Source of the DNA: Rotaria macrura
Taxonomy: Eukaryota > Rotifera > Eurotatoria > Philodinida > Philodinidae
Length of the DNA: 64,000 bases
Assembly (NCBI GenBank): GCA_900239685.1
Contig: OENT01000472.1
Coordinates: 1-64,000 of the forward strand
Reading direction: 5' to 3'
Made by a program: the position numbers and the translations under genes. The notes beneath the pieces are model-generated. The model was not told the origin of the DNA and did no database searches. It saw only the letters and a program-made list of their open reading frames with translations. This document shows, piece by piece, positions 26,466-37,884 of the stretch. The first letter of the stretch is position 1. Every line of letters starts with the position of its first letter.

Positions 26466-28870
26466 ATGAAAATTAATTCATCGCTATATGATTATTACTT
26501 TGTTTTATCACTTACTTATTTAGTTGCTGTCACAATCATCGATTTTCTTGTTAATACACAGTTTATTTTACCAAATATAGATGAACATTTTCTGTATCTT
26601 TTCAGTTCTATTGGTTTCAGAGCGCTTTATATGAGAAGAGATATTTTGTATTCAACATTTGTTTCACACAGAAATGTTCCGACTTTTTTTCAACTAGATA
26701 ACTTAACCAAGCGACTTTACAAGCATTTATAACTTATTTGAATAACTATCTATCAAATAATCATCCACAATGTGAAAGCTGTACATCGATATTGAAATGA
26801 CTCATTAATATGACTGATATTTATGGATTTGTTCCTTATTTCATTGATACTGGCTATCCAAATGCTATTTTACACTGGATGTCTGTTGAACGAAATCATA
26901 TGAAAGATATTTCACGTCAAACATGGATTACAATTATTGGTCTATTGTATAATCTAGCTCGGCATTCTCTTGGTGTGAAAGTACTTAATGAGTTAAAACT
27001 AATGGATAAACTCAAACAATGAAAAGAACAATATATATCCGAATTCTTGATTTCTGCTAATGATGATGAAAACGATAAAGATATTCTTATGACCTATTAT
27101 CTTCTATATGCCATGCTATTGGAGCCCGGAGAATTGAAAAAAGAAAGTGCATCCAATATTGAAACCATCCTTGATTATATTCTTGAACGAACAGTACGGG
27201 CCTTTGATTCTACTGATCTTTACTGTGGACCGTTTAATACTTGTGAGTATTTGGATGGACTCTCTAAATTAGTCGTGAATGACCTATTTCTTATTTAGAT
27301 TATTTCGCGTGAAAATATCTATGATTTATTTATTGAAAAATTCCTGTTATTTCATGCCACATCTGAATCAACAGTAATTAATACACTCATTGGTTCATCG
27401 CTTTATAGAATAATTTGGTCAATCAGTTTCCAAGTTGAGTATAATATTAAATTAAAATCAAACAGTAGTATTCTTTCAATAATTGAACAAAGAGTAAAAA
27501 ATGAATCGAATGATGAATATTCTCTAGAAATGAATTGAGCAGCGAAAGGAATTCTTATTAATCTTGACTACATGCAAATGCCGATAGTAGATAATCATAT
27601 GAAGCACGCTGATAATCAAATAAAAATTATGATTTCTTATTCACATCGGGATGTCACATTTTGTAAAAAACTTGTTACAGAAATTCAAAAACGCTTCCAA
27701 GGTGATGTTTGGTTAGATTTTAAGAAATTAACATAACCATACGAAGATGATTGAGAAGAAATTGCTAAAGCAATAACTCAATGTGATGTTATTCTAATGC
27801 TTGTAACAGAAAACTATTGCAGTTCAAAGAGTTGTCGGAGAGAAGTCGTACATGCTGATAAACGTAAAAAACGTATGATACCTATTTATCAACGAAGAAA
27901 TTATCACCCCGATAGTTGATTTGAGATTCGTGTTGGTTCTGCGACATGGATACATTTTGAAGACAATAAAACAGATGAAGAAGCTCTAGAAACTCTTTTA
28001 GGATTAATTAATACACAAAATAAAAGTATAATTAAGAATAATCACGTTGATTCTTCGCATAATTCACATTTGGCAATTGAATCACACATTGATACAACTA
28101 AAATGAGCAACAATTAAACGAATGAAACATTATTACTTTTGAAATTGAATCCTATTGAAAAAATTGCCGACATAAAATTAAAAGCAAACCCTAATCCATC
28201 AGATAGTTTGTCCTTTGGTACAATTGAAAAATGGACTTGCGAAGAAGTACAACAATGGCTTCATTTACCACCACTTACTCTTCAACTGTCATCTGGCCGA
28301 GCTTTATTAGCATATATAAAACTATTATCAAATGAAGATGCAGAATACGACGAATACGAGCACCACATGTGTCAGCATGGTGTAAGCCGAGTGCAGTTGT
28401 CGAATTTAATATCATCATTTGCATTTATTGATTTATTAAATAGCACTGAAACAAAATCTACTGAGTTACCATCTAATTGGACACGTGAAAAAATAAAACA
28501 TTGGTTTCAACAAAATCATTTATCTGATTATTTATTTAATGAATTTGATTTTGTGGATGGATCTCAACTGATTACTTATGCAACATTAATTATTCGTTCA
28601 CCATCAAACATCGATGAAGAATATCATTGATTGAGAAATAAAATTGGAAAATATTTCTTTCATCTCGATGAATATGCTAGATTTCTGAACGGTTTTGAAA
28701 AAGCTTGTCAGTCAGTTGAAGTCAAAAAAAAAATAATCAGCTCCGTGAATTTTTTTGTACCGTTGTTGTACATTGTCTCTGTATCTGAGACGCCAACTAT
28801 CGTCAGGGATTCCACTAACAAAAGAGTAACAGATTATATTTCAAACTTTGTGCATCGTATAAATAAATGA
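26466..28870 (+). pseudogene. TIR-domain / SAM-like protein pseudogene
   Basis: A single register from about 26.70 kb to 28870 encodes a recognisable protein interrupted by nine in-frame stops: TGA at 26798, 27020, 27536, 27752, 27917 and 28628; TAG at 27296; TAA at 27734 and 28115. The upstream part (26466 to about 26712) is in another register, implying one frameshift. Order of parts: helical N-terminal region; TIR domain at about 27.62-27.97 kb, with the start KIMISYSHRD and the S-x-x-C-x-x-E motif (SKSCRRE) that carries the catalytic Glu in NAD-cleaving TIRs; then two SAM-like modules at about 28.20-28.45 kb (KWTCEEVQQWL) and 28.47-28.75 kb (NWTREKIKHWF). It is a paralogue of the intact gene at 48.7-54.0 kb. 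TIR tryptophan codons lost to TGA (27917 aligns with the Trp of PDGW in the intact paralogue) argue for decay. No functional product is expected. Confidence 0.85.
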
Positions 28871-29925
28871 AAAACTAGATCTTTTTCATGCTTTTTTTAT
28901 TACGAACGAACTAGAGTGAAATATGTGAACATTCTAGATTGATCTTTCATAATGATGAACTAAATAAAAACAAAGTAGGATTGCCATGGTTATTTACGTA
29001 TCCATTTAGGATGTGTATCTTCATTTGAGAATCAATGAAGAGTAGGAAATGCTAAAAACATACATTGAGCTGTGAGCTAGTTAGTTTTTTTTTGACATTC
29101 CTTGTCATGCATCCTTAACAACAGAAAAATGTTTTGCTAGTTATGAATTGAGACTAAGGTGAATAAGTAAGTTCTTCATTTTGTTCCACACATAACAATA
29201 ACATGTCTGACCTCAATTAGTAGAAGTGTAACATGACACTTGAAATCGCTCTGAATTTCTCGTTAATCTATCCAAGTCATCATACGTTGATTCCAAGTGT
29301 ATTGGAACAATTTATAAAAAGTTATTACGTATAAGTCTATTCAAAAAGTACTTGCGACCTACTTTTGAGTGAATTTGTTATAGGAGGAACCCTTTATAGT
29401 TTATTTGCTGTATTAAAAAAGATAAAGATAAACGTATCATTTATCTTCAGAAAATAAAGACGAAACGCAGAGGTAGAGATCTTTTTTTTAACAAGGGAAT
29501 AGTGCAACGTAAGGAGTTTTTAAATTAAAAAGACATCGAACATTGAATAATGTTTTTGACTGTACATTTCATTACTTTAATATTCAATATTTCCCATCCC
29601 CTTGTCTTTATCAGACTATGATAAAGCATACTTTGTCACAGTTCTATCAGAAATTCACATTACTTCAACAATTCTAACTATTTTCAAACGTACTCAGATA
29701 TGAAGAAAGATCTGAAGTTCTCTCTGAATCTTCTATTTTATGGGTTATACACATCAACACGCGTATCTTGGAAAGATTGATCTCTTTAAACAAAGTTCAC
29801 CCTTCTATTTAGAATAGCCAAGGAAGTCAAATAAAATTTGAGAAACAAGCAACTCGCATTGCTCTGATAGTTCGTAGACACTTGAAGACTCAACTATAAA
29901 ATGCAATTCAAGAAAAATAAACAAA
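28871..29925. other. Intergenic spacer
   Basis: About 1 kb of AT-rich sequence downstream of both the TIR pseudogene and the convergent hydroxylase gene. No gene or repeat recognised. Confidence 0.4.
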
Positions 29926-30777
29926 CTATTCAAGTTTTGGTAATTTATATGTTTTCATGAGCCGATCCCATACTGTAAAAAAACTTCCATAATTCATTTT
30001 TCCATATTCATGGTGATAATCATGTTGTGACGTACTGGATGCTAACCATGGAATATAGTAATGCATAGTTATATATGGGAATTGGTAACCACTATGACCA
30101 CTAATACCTTCATAAATACGAATCCATATCCACAAGCATATCGTAATTAGATGTTTGTCTTTGAATAGAAATAGTGCGAACCAAATTCCAAGCTGATTTT
30201 GGAATAATGATTCCCAAGGATCACTGAGACCTGCAACAAGGCCAGTTGGTTGTTTGAAAACATGATGCTTTTTATGTATATGTTTGTATAGCCAACGTGT
30301 ATGAAGTAAATAATGTGTCCAAAAGAAAATGATGTCATCAGTCACAAGTGATACACCTATTTGCCATGCAATCGTCGACAATGGTGGAATTGACGAACAA
30401 ATAGAAACGTGACCATTTAAGTTCAATAAAAAATACATGAATGGTAATAAGAGTACGAGTCCGATTTGATGCTGAATCGTATCGTGCGTTATTATCCGAA
30501 CGATATCTGGTTGGAAGCGAAGTTTTGGTTTACGTTTTTGAATTCGATATTTTTCGATAGAAGGTATATCATGGTATTCAATAAATAGAAGAAACGAATT
30601 ATACGACCAAAAAGAGAGTTGAAATGTTATATAAATACAAATAGTAAATGTGAACCATTCCGATGAATAAAAATATTGATCACAAACGCGAGCAAAAAAC
30701 GATGACGATGATGGAAAGTCGTCAGTATTCAAAGTTTTATTCATCCTACACTTACTTTCGATGTTGTTTATCACCAA
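29926..30777 (-). CDS. Sterol desaturase / fatty acid hydroxylase superfamily protein (283 aa)
   Basis: Intronless minus-strand gene. The protein carries the three histidine clusters that bind the di-iron centre of this family: HYLLH (residues 155-159), HKKHH (168-172) and HDYHH (252-256), plus GHSGY (227-231). Hydrophobic segments at about 42-65, 104-120, 134-153 and 195-217 fit a multi-pass membrane enzyme, probably of the endoplasmic reticulum. Known members (C4-methylsterol oxidase, cholesterol 25-hydroxylase, C5 desaturase, alkylglycerol monooxygenase) oxidise sterol or lipid C-H bonds with O2; the exact substrate cannot be told from sequence. Length is normal for the family. Met-12 is an alternative start. 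All metal ligands are present and there is no break, so it is probably functional. Neighbours give no pathway context. Confidence 0.88.
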   Translation of the reverse strand: MVINNIESKCRMNKTLNTDDFPSSSSFFARVCDQYFYSSEWFTFTICIYITFQLSFWSYNSFLLFIEYHDIPSIEKYRIQKRKPKLRFQPDIVRIITHDTIQHQIGLVLLLPFMYFLLNLNGHVSICSSIPPLSTIAWQIGVSLVTDDIIFFWTHYLLHTRWLYKHIHKKHHVFKQPTGLVAGLSDPWESLFQNQLGIWFALFLFKDKHLITICLWIWIRIYEGISGHSGYQFPYITMHYYIPWLASSTSQHDYHHEYGKMNYGSFFTVWDRLMKTYKLPKLE

Positions 30778-33700
30778 AAATAATGCATACGTCGATTTCG
30801 CCTAGGCTTCTATCTATCTACGACAAACTATCGTTTTTTTCTCTCGTTCGCTTGTTTTACATGTGCTGTAGTCACGTGTCTCAGAAGTGTATTACTTGAA
30901 AGATTAGATAGAAAATGCATCGATTTTACCGATAGCCAATGAGATTATATTACGATAGACTATTCTCATATCGATGTGATTAAAATGACCAAAAATTTTT
31001 AATTTTAATCGATTATTCATGCAAAATGCAGGTAACGCGCAGACGTTTTCTCAACTTCGAACGACTATATCTACAGAATGGTAGAAGGGAAAGACTTGTA
31101 ATTTTTAAGAAATATGTAAGTAAACTAATTCTATCGTACTTGAAAATTTCAGCCTCAACTATTTTGTTACTTGGACTTTATAAGCAAAACACTAGCCGGT
31201 AACACACAGATAAAAAAGGCCCTCGGTTCTTGGGGGATACAGAAGGAGGGATTAATCCTGCTAACTACTCCATATTCATAAATTTGGAGGAATGTAGTTT
31301 TATAGCTGCAATATATGGCTGTCTTCTGGTCAAGAGAAAAGATTCACAGCTTGAAAAATGAGTGAACTATTGACAAAACATTAATTAAGTAACGCACAGA
31401 CATTAATTTTTAAGACAATTTTCACAGGTCTAAAATTTTGTTACGTTTTAGGAAATATCACTTAGGATATCAAAGTAACAATGTTCATTTGTATATCAAG
31501 CTACCACTACTATTTTAAAAGTTAAAAATCCTTCTATTAATGAAATAATGTAAGAGAAAAAGAGAATTTTCAAGCTACTTTTACATGAAAAAACTGAATT
31601 TTGGCTGGCAACCATCATTTAGTTTCGTAATTATTAAAAAAAAACGAGATAGATCAACATAGAATCTACGAAAACCTGCATAAAAACTTTAAATGACTAA
31701 GATCTGTTGTTTCCTCTCCAAAATTTGAGCGGTCAACTTCAGCCATACTGGTTGACCGTTAGCCGTTTTATATGTATTGTCTGATTAAAAATATATTGAA
31801 AGTATCATGATGTTCATCCGCTTTCAAGTCGACTTTTCGAGGATTGGGTATGATTCTAAGTACTGGTCTTAGTAAATTTAAGAAAATAGTATTCACTCGC
31901 TCAAACAGTCCTTGTTTTTAAACCTGGAAAAATACTGCTTACTTGAATTTTTGCAGCCTTTCCAATATCACTTCCATTAGTTAAGTGAAAAAATCTGTTT
32001 CTGAAGAAATTCCCATCGTTACATCTCACGTAGTTTACATGTTGCTCAAGAAAGAAAGTAAAAGGTAGGCGACTAGCAAATCGTGGTGTAGGTTTGAAAA
32101 AAAAATATTGAGATCCATAGATTGGACTCGAGTGATACAGAAGTCGAAAATCAAGTAGCTGTGGTAACCTGAAAAAATGTACGTCATCAGATATTTCATA
32201 ACCAGACTCAAGCTATCGCGCTCTATTGCAACTGCAATTTTTGAATTTGCTGTCTAGTCGTTTTTTGACATGTTTAGAAAGATTGAAGAGTGATAAAAAG
32301 AACAGTTGGCTTCATGATATTCAATGTATTATTTTAGTTCACTAGAAAATGGATCCGTTATATTCGTGTTGCTTTCGAAACACTTTGGAAAGATTTTGTG
32401 CTAGTTTATGAAACCTTTTCACAATTTTCAGAATCAAAAAGACTATAACCTTGTAGGAGGCTGTATGATGTTAAGTTTTAGTCGTTGACTAGAGATAAAT
32501 CGGTTCTCTGAAGTGCCTATTCGAATATGTGTGTCATTAGAATATTTTCTTTACATAAGATAATCAATCGGACATAGAGATTATAGTGAGATAAAATACT
32601 TAGAGAAGAATATGTTAAGGAAGTTTGAAGAAATAATACTCGCTCGCTTGCAATGGAAGTATATGCAAGCTCCTTTTCAGAAGTATATCCATTATCATTA
32701 ATGGTATGCTGGAAAAATCAAGACTATAGTTCATTTTTGAAAGTTACTTTAGCTAAACCAGTATAACTTAGCATTGAGTGTGACGATGGGCATGTAATGA
32801 AAATTTCATGGAAAACGCTTGGATAATTTTCTGGATCAACGTATCCGGTTATGTATGAAAATTTTCGTGTCACGAAATGAACTTAGTTACCAGCGGAATA
32901 GTAGAACATGCCATTGTATGTATCTTAGCCACTTGCTACCTGAAAAAGTTGATTTTTCTGTTGATCGTTCAATATTGAGAAATAGATGTGGAAAGATATT
33001 GTGTCACATGTCATTCGCTAAATGATATTAATCGGACAATGGCAAGATGGTAACAAATGAGTATAACGATGTCTACAGGAGATGTCTGGGCAACCATGTT
33101 ATGGTTTCAATGTTTTATTCATATCAGATATGTAACACTAGAGAAGATGCCACTACCTACCCAATATCACTTACAATTTTATGAAAGAGAATTTCACAGA
33201 AGCGTTCAAGTGTATCGGTAGAGTTTCAGATGCCAACCTTTCTTCTTCTGATATGATAGACATTTGATATCTAGTAAGCACGAGTTCACCATTTAAATTA
33301 CTGATAACTACATAACTAATGACTTATACATAACTAATTAAATGTGAACAGAAACAAAGATCAAAGCTCCCTATGGCATCAACGAATTTGATAGGTACTC
33401 GGATATTTATGGCTCTCTAATCATCAAGCATGATTCGAACAGCATTGGTAGAAGTAGGATGCTTTTTAACTAGTGTAGCAGATCAAACGTTTTCTAAATT
33501 TTAATTTTTACGATATTCCGCTAAAACCTTTCAAAATCGAACTTGGACGTTGAAACTATATAGAGATATAACAATCTGATAACAGTTTCAAACTTTTGGA
33601 TAGTTGAAAGAACTCTGCTGACAAAAACTGCGCTATCCAAAAATTCACGACAGATTCTAAATACCACTTAAAACATTCTTTTTGATTGAAACTAATCTGT

Positions 33701-34362
33701 CTCAACACTTGATGAACCCCATGATGTAGAAATTATCTTCTTTTAGTTGCCAGCGTGTTTTAAATATAACTCAACTACTATTCACGCATAAGTTGAACGA
33801 TTTTTGTGGAGATTTAAGTTTCAAACTTTGGATCTGATCGAACAGTCTAGTTGATCTAATTAGTTATCAATTGGCTATCATGTATTCATTTCATGCAAGT
33901 CCTTTTATTTTTGTAAACGTCCTCTGACTGTGAAACCTCGATACTCGCCAAACAAGTACGTAGACCACGAGAAAGAATATTCTAACACCAGCACATAATA
34001 TACTCTAATTCAAACTGAAGTACCGAGCAAAGTATGCATTACCGATGTAAGGCGGTACACATGCTTTAACAAGGAAGGAATAATGAATATTTTGGTTATA
34101 TGTGCTCATCTTTGGTTTAAATGTTTTAATAATTTCTTTTATAGTGTGAACCATCCTGTGTCTTCTTCAATTAAGATAATGCGGAGACATAAAAAATTGA
34201 GAAACACGAAAAAGATTTCCGAAATCTACAATACGAAGAAGAATCGGAATCTATAGCTTTTATATGATAATTAGTTGAAGTGCATTGATCATAATTTGAA
34301 GACCAATGATAAATCAATGTGCTTCGTGTTTATAGAAGTTCTTAGGAGAATCTATGATACGC

Positions 34363-34440
34363 AGCAGAGCTGCCAACAAGCTAAATTTTTTCACCCTGAC
34401 CTGATCTAGCCTGCAGGTAAAACCAGGTGAACTTCTGTTT
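34363..34440. mobile_element. Possible hAT-type transposon end fragment
   Basis: The segment begins CAGCAGAGCTGCCAACAAGC and continues with CCTGACCTGAtc...CCTGCAGGT and ACCAGGTG, a subterminal arrangement of complementary CCTGAC/CAGG words often seen in hAT-like MITEs. No matching opposite terminus was found nearby, so it is a fragment at best. Confidence 0.25.
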
Positions 34441-36129
34441 CAAACTATTTTATAATTATAAAATTTACAAATTATCCTTAATTTACCGCTTGAGTTTCAA
34501 TGAGACATTCAATATGTTTTCATAGGAGCAATCGAATTTATTATGCCAAATCTCAACTAAGAGCGGTCATGAATCAATTTTAATATCGGTTTTATGAAAA
34601 TAGTTGATATTGAACTATAATCCTGAGTTCTGAAATGAAACATTTTCCATAGTTTAGCCAATCAAGTAGATGTTGCAATTCAGCAATTTATGTGGAGATG
34701 TTTTAATTTTTTCTCACATAGAGTTATAACTATAGTTATGGACAACGTCGATTATTTTCAGTACTTATCATGATATGTAAGGGTTGCCTTCAATCTCAAA
34801 TACGTAGGAAAGAGAACTTCGCAAACTTTGCTTAAAACTCTCATCTAATATTGCAGTTTAAAGACTTTTATTCACACGATAATTTTACAAGTGGGCAAGA
34901 CCTGATTCTTCATCATTTTCATTAAACGAACGAAATTCTTTATTCGATTATACTGTAGTTTAGAGTAGTTCTTGAAATCATGAAACTGTAACTGAGAAGC
35001 GAAAACTTCATTAGAATAAAATAGAATCAGCAAGAAAAATTTTAAATAATTTTGGCACAAAAATGGCTAGAAAAAATAGTATAACTGCGTATCATCAAAG
35101 AAGAAAGTTTAAAAAAGACATTGAAAATTGCTAGATGTCCGAGAAATGAAAAGTTAATAGTCAAACGGACGCTCAAAAGACCTTATAAAACGTATAAAAA
35201 TATTCATTTGAATTAATGGCCAACAGAAAATATGTATCAGAAAGCTTTCTCAATTATTATTTAATTTTCGATCTAACTTCATCTCATGATGTGTGACACA
35301 CATGGTTAGATTATACACAGCTTTGTTTCTCTTGAAAAGAAAGTAAGTGAACTAATTATGTCATATGTACAGAAACCGTCAATGAATTAAAGCTAATAGA
35401 AATAATGAACGATTGAAAAACACAGAGATAAACATGAGTCAAGAAGAATATTAACTAACAAATATTGACCAATCGATCTTTCACAAGAGAAGTCAGTCAG
35501 AGAATTGATTTTGTAACTATTTCAATCGTGAAATCATACTCTGCTCCTTATATGACTTCCAGATGTGGTATATTTGTCCGGCTTATTTATGATTTTGATA
35601 TTATTTTGAGAAATGGCTCATCACAATGAAATTAACACAGCTAAATATGTTAAGACAGTGCACATCGATGATTTGTTAAATAAATGTTTTCTTTATGTAG
35701 TACTGTTTGCTTGGTTATTTGGATGATTTTGATTTTTATGCTTTGAACAACATAACTGTATTCCTTTTATACTATTGATTATCTTGCGTGCATTTTTTCA
35801 TGATTGAAAAAATATAATTAGCATTCTCTATCAGAGATGTGTCTATATGAAATGCGTACAGCAAACTGCTTATAGTAAAACATATGCACAAAAGTATGTG
35901 TTCGAGTGACTTGTAAAAACTGAATATTGTATACGAAATAAAAATAGGAAAAACCAGGAAAAAAGTCCTTGTATTTTTTTGAAACCGACTGTATTCCATA
36001 TTCGTATAAATATTTATAAATAAACAAACACTAACAAAAACGAAGAATTACCAGTTGACAGTAAGCTGAACAATAGAAAAATTTATTATTTTGACTGGAA
36101 CATGCAATTTTATGAATCTGTTGAAACTG

Positions 36130-36235
36130 CCACATCCCTAAACTAGATTACGGCACAGGTACGACTTTTGGTGCCCGTATCCGACCCGCGGGTTGCAGTA
36201 CTCTACCCTACACAGCCGAGAGACAGTTGATCATC
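36130..36235. mobile_element. Possible second transposon end fragment
   Basis: A GC-rich island in AT-rich DNA containing GCCCGTATCCGACCCGCGGG, a self-complementary motif typical of hAT-like subterminal regions, followed by TACTCTACCCTACACAGCC. Its end does not match the 34.4-kb fragment, so the two are probably not ends of one element. I considered a tRNA but no cloverleaf fits. Confidence 0.25.
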
Positions 36236-37884
36236 ATGAGTATATGCCGTTGTTTTCAAAAATAATTAGAACCACTCTTTAGCCTGTATAAACAACTAGT
36301 TCAATAGCTGTCAATAATAAACTTACATATTTAATATACTTCAGTTTAGAATCTCAGAATATCTAATTGAATATTTGATTTCTTCTTGTTTTGATTTAAT
36401 AACTGATAGATATTTTCAGTTTCTTACTGGTGATCAAATTAATTGTGAAATTTTCTAATTTTCATTTTAACGACAATTCAAATGACGGAAGATAGCGCAT
36501 TTGAACATTGTTTATTCAGAATAGGCGTGTAATTTTTCATTTGATTCTTTCAATAGGTCTTCAGTATTTGCTCTACTGAATTGACCTAATTGTCAGTTGC
36601 ATTTTCGAATTCATCATGTTTTTTCCCCATAATAACCCTGCACTAGGTGCTTCTTCTATTTGTAACTAGTTGAAGACAGTGTTATCTTTATAATTCCATG
36701 GATTTTTCTGGTACAACCAATTCCAGTGTATCAATAATTGAGTAGAGGAATATGATACGATTTTAGATTTCTTGTTTTTACCGATTAAGCGAATAGGTGA
36801 ATATTTATAGTAGGCAATCTGCTTCGTGTACGCCTGCAATAAGTGCAAAAGAAGGCGTACAGAAATGTAGAAAATATAAAATGTTTGTGTTGCCACATTG
36901 TTCCAAGTTTGTTTTGCAAACCGCTCTCTACATATACATATCAGCGTCGATTGGTTTTAGGAAAATGTGTTGAAAAAACGAAAATAATGATTGAACAAGA
37001 AGACAAATGCCTTTCATCTAAGTGCATTCATAATGCATTTTTATTACTATGAATCTTCGTTTCTTCACTGATAGAGTATGTCTGAAAACAATCATTGGTG
37101 AAGAATTTCGTTTATACCTAAAAATCACTTTTTCACTATTCACATATTACTGTTTTGCAACTTATTTTGTTGTTGTTTGAATCGCCGCAGGTTGTTTCGT
37201 GGTTTACGAGCCATCTTTTGAACAGAATTTGATCGGAATGTCTGAAGTCTGAGAATAATATTCATTTTTGATACCAATCGAAAATCTGTCCAAGTCCCTC
37301 AGCTCACTAAAGAATGAATACAAAATCTTCAAATTCTACTGATACCATGCACAGAAATGAATGCATCCAAGATATTTTTATCATTCAGTAGACTATAAGA
37401 ATAGTATTGAAATATATTTTCCATGTTTTTTTACGAATTTAAGTATCTGTTAAATAATTAAAATCACAAATTAGGCATAAAAATCTTATAAGATTTTCGG
37501 CTCAGTTTGGCTTGGCGTCAAGTATCGAAAGTCTTACCGCTATAGAATTCTACAAAACACATGACAAAATTCATGCTTGAATAAAATCGTCTTTTAGCAT
37601 TGAATATTCAGTCCGATGATCAAAAGATGAGAATGACTTGTGATGCTAACATTTCTACAAATGAATTTCATAGATGTAAAATTGAGCATGTTTATCTTGA
37701 AAACAGAAAATCTTCTATATAAATACGTAGAATTTGTTTAAATTTTTATAAATTTCTCCTTTGTAATATGTGTGGATAATTTCAGAGTTTTATCGTAGTA
37801 ATTATTTTACAGTAACTGAAGTTAGCTGACTTATTCCCAAAAATTATCCTGATTATTTATTTTGTTTAAAAGCGAACATACATG

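Larger units (their letters stand above)
30778..37884. other. Gene-poor 7-kb stretch with scattered repeat fragments
   Basis: No gene supported. Frames here (for example 32819-33025, 34872-35060, 35772-35999, 36666-36896) are short, low-complexity and motif-free. Two less AT-rich palindromic fragments resembling transposon ends are listed separately at about 34.4 and 36.2 kb. Confidence 0.45.

Noticed and set aside
26798..28630. TGA read as tryptophan or selenocysteine (recoding) in the TIR pseudogene
   Set aside because: Functional genes in the same window use TGG for Trp and TGA as a stop (WASF ends in TGA), and TAA and TAG stops also interrupt the pseudogene.
36150..36235. tRNA-like GC island
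   Set aside because: Contains a box resembling a T-loop region but no acceptor stem or cloverleaf can be drawn; a transposon end fits better.
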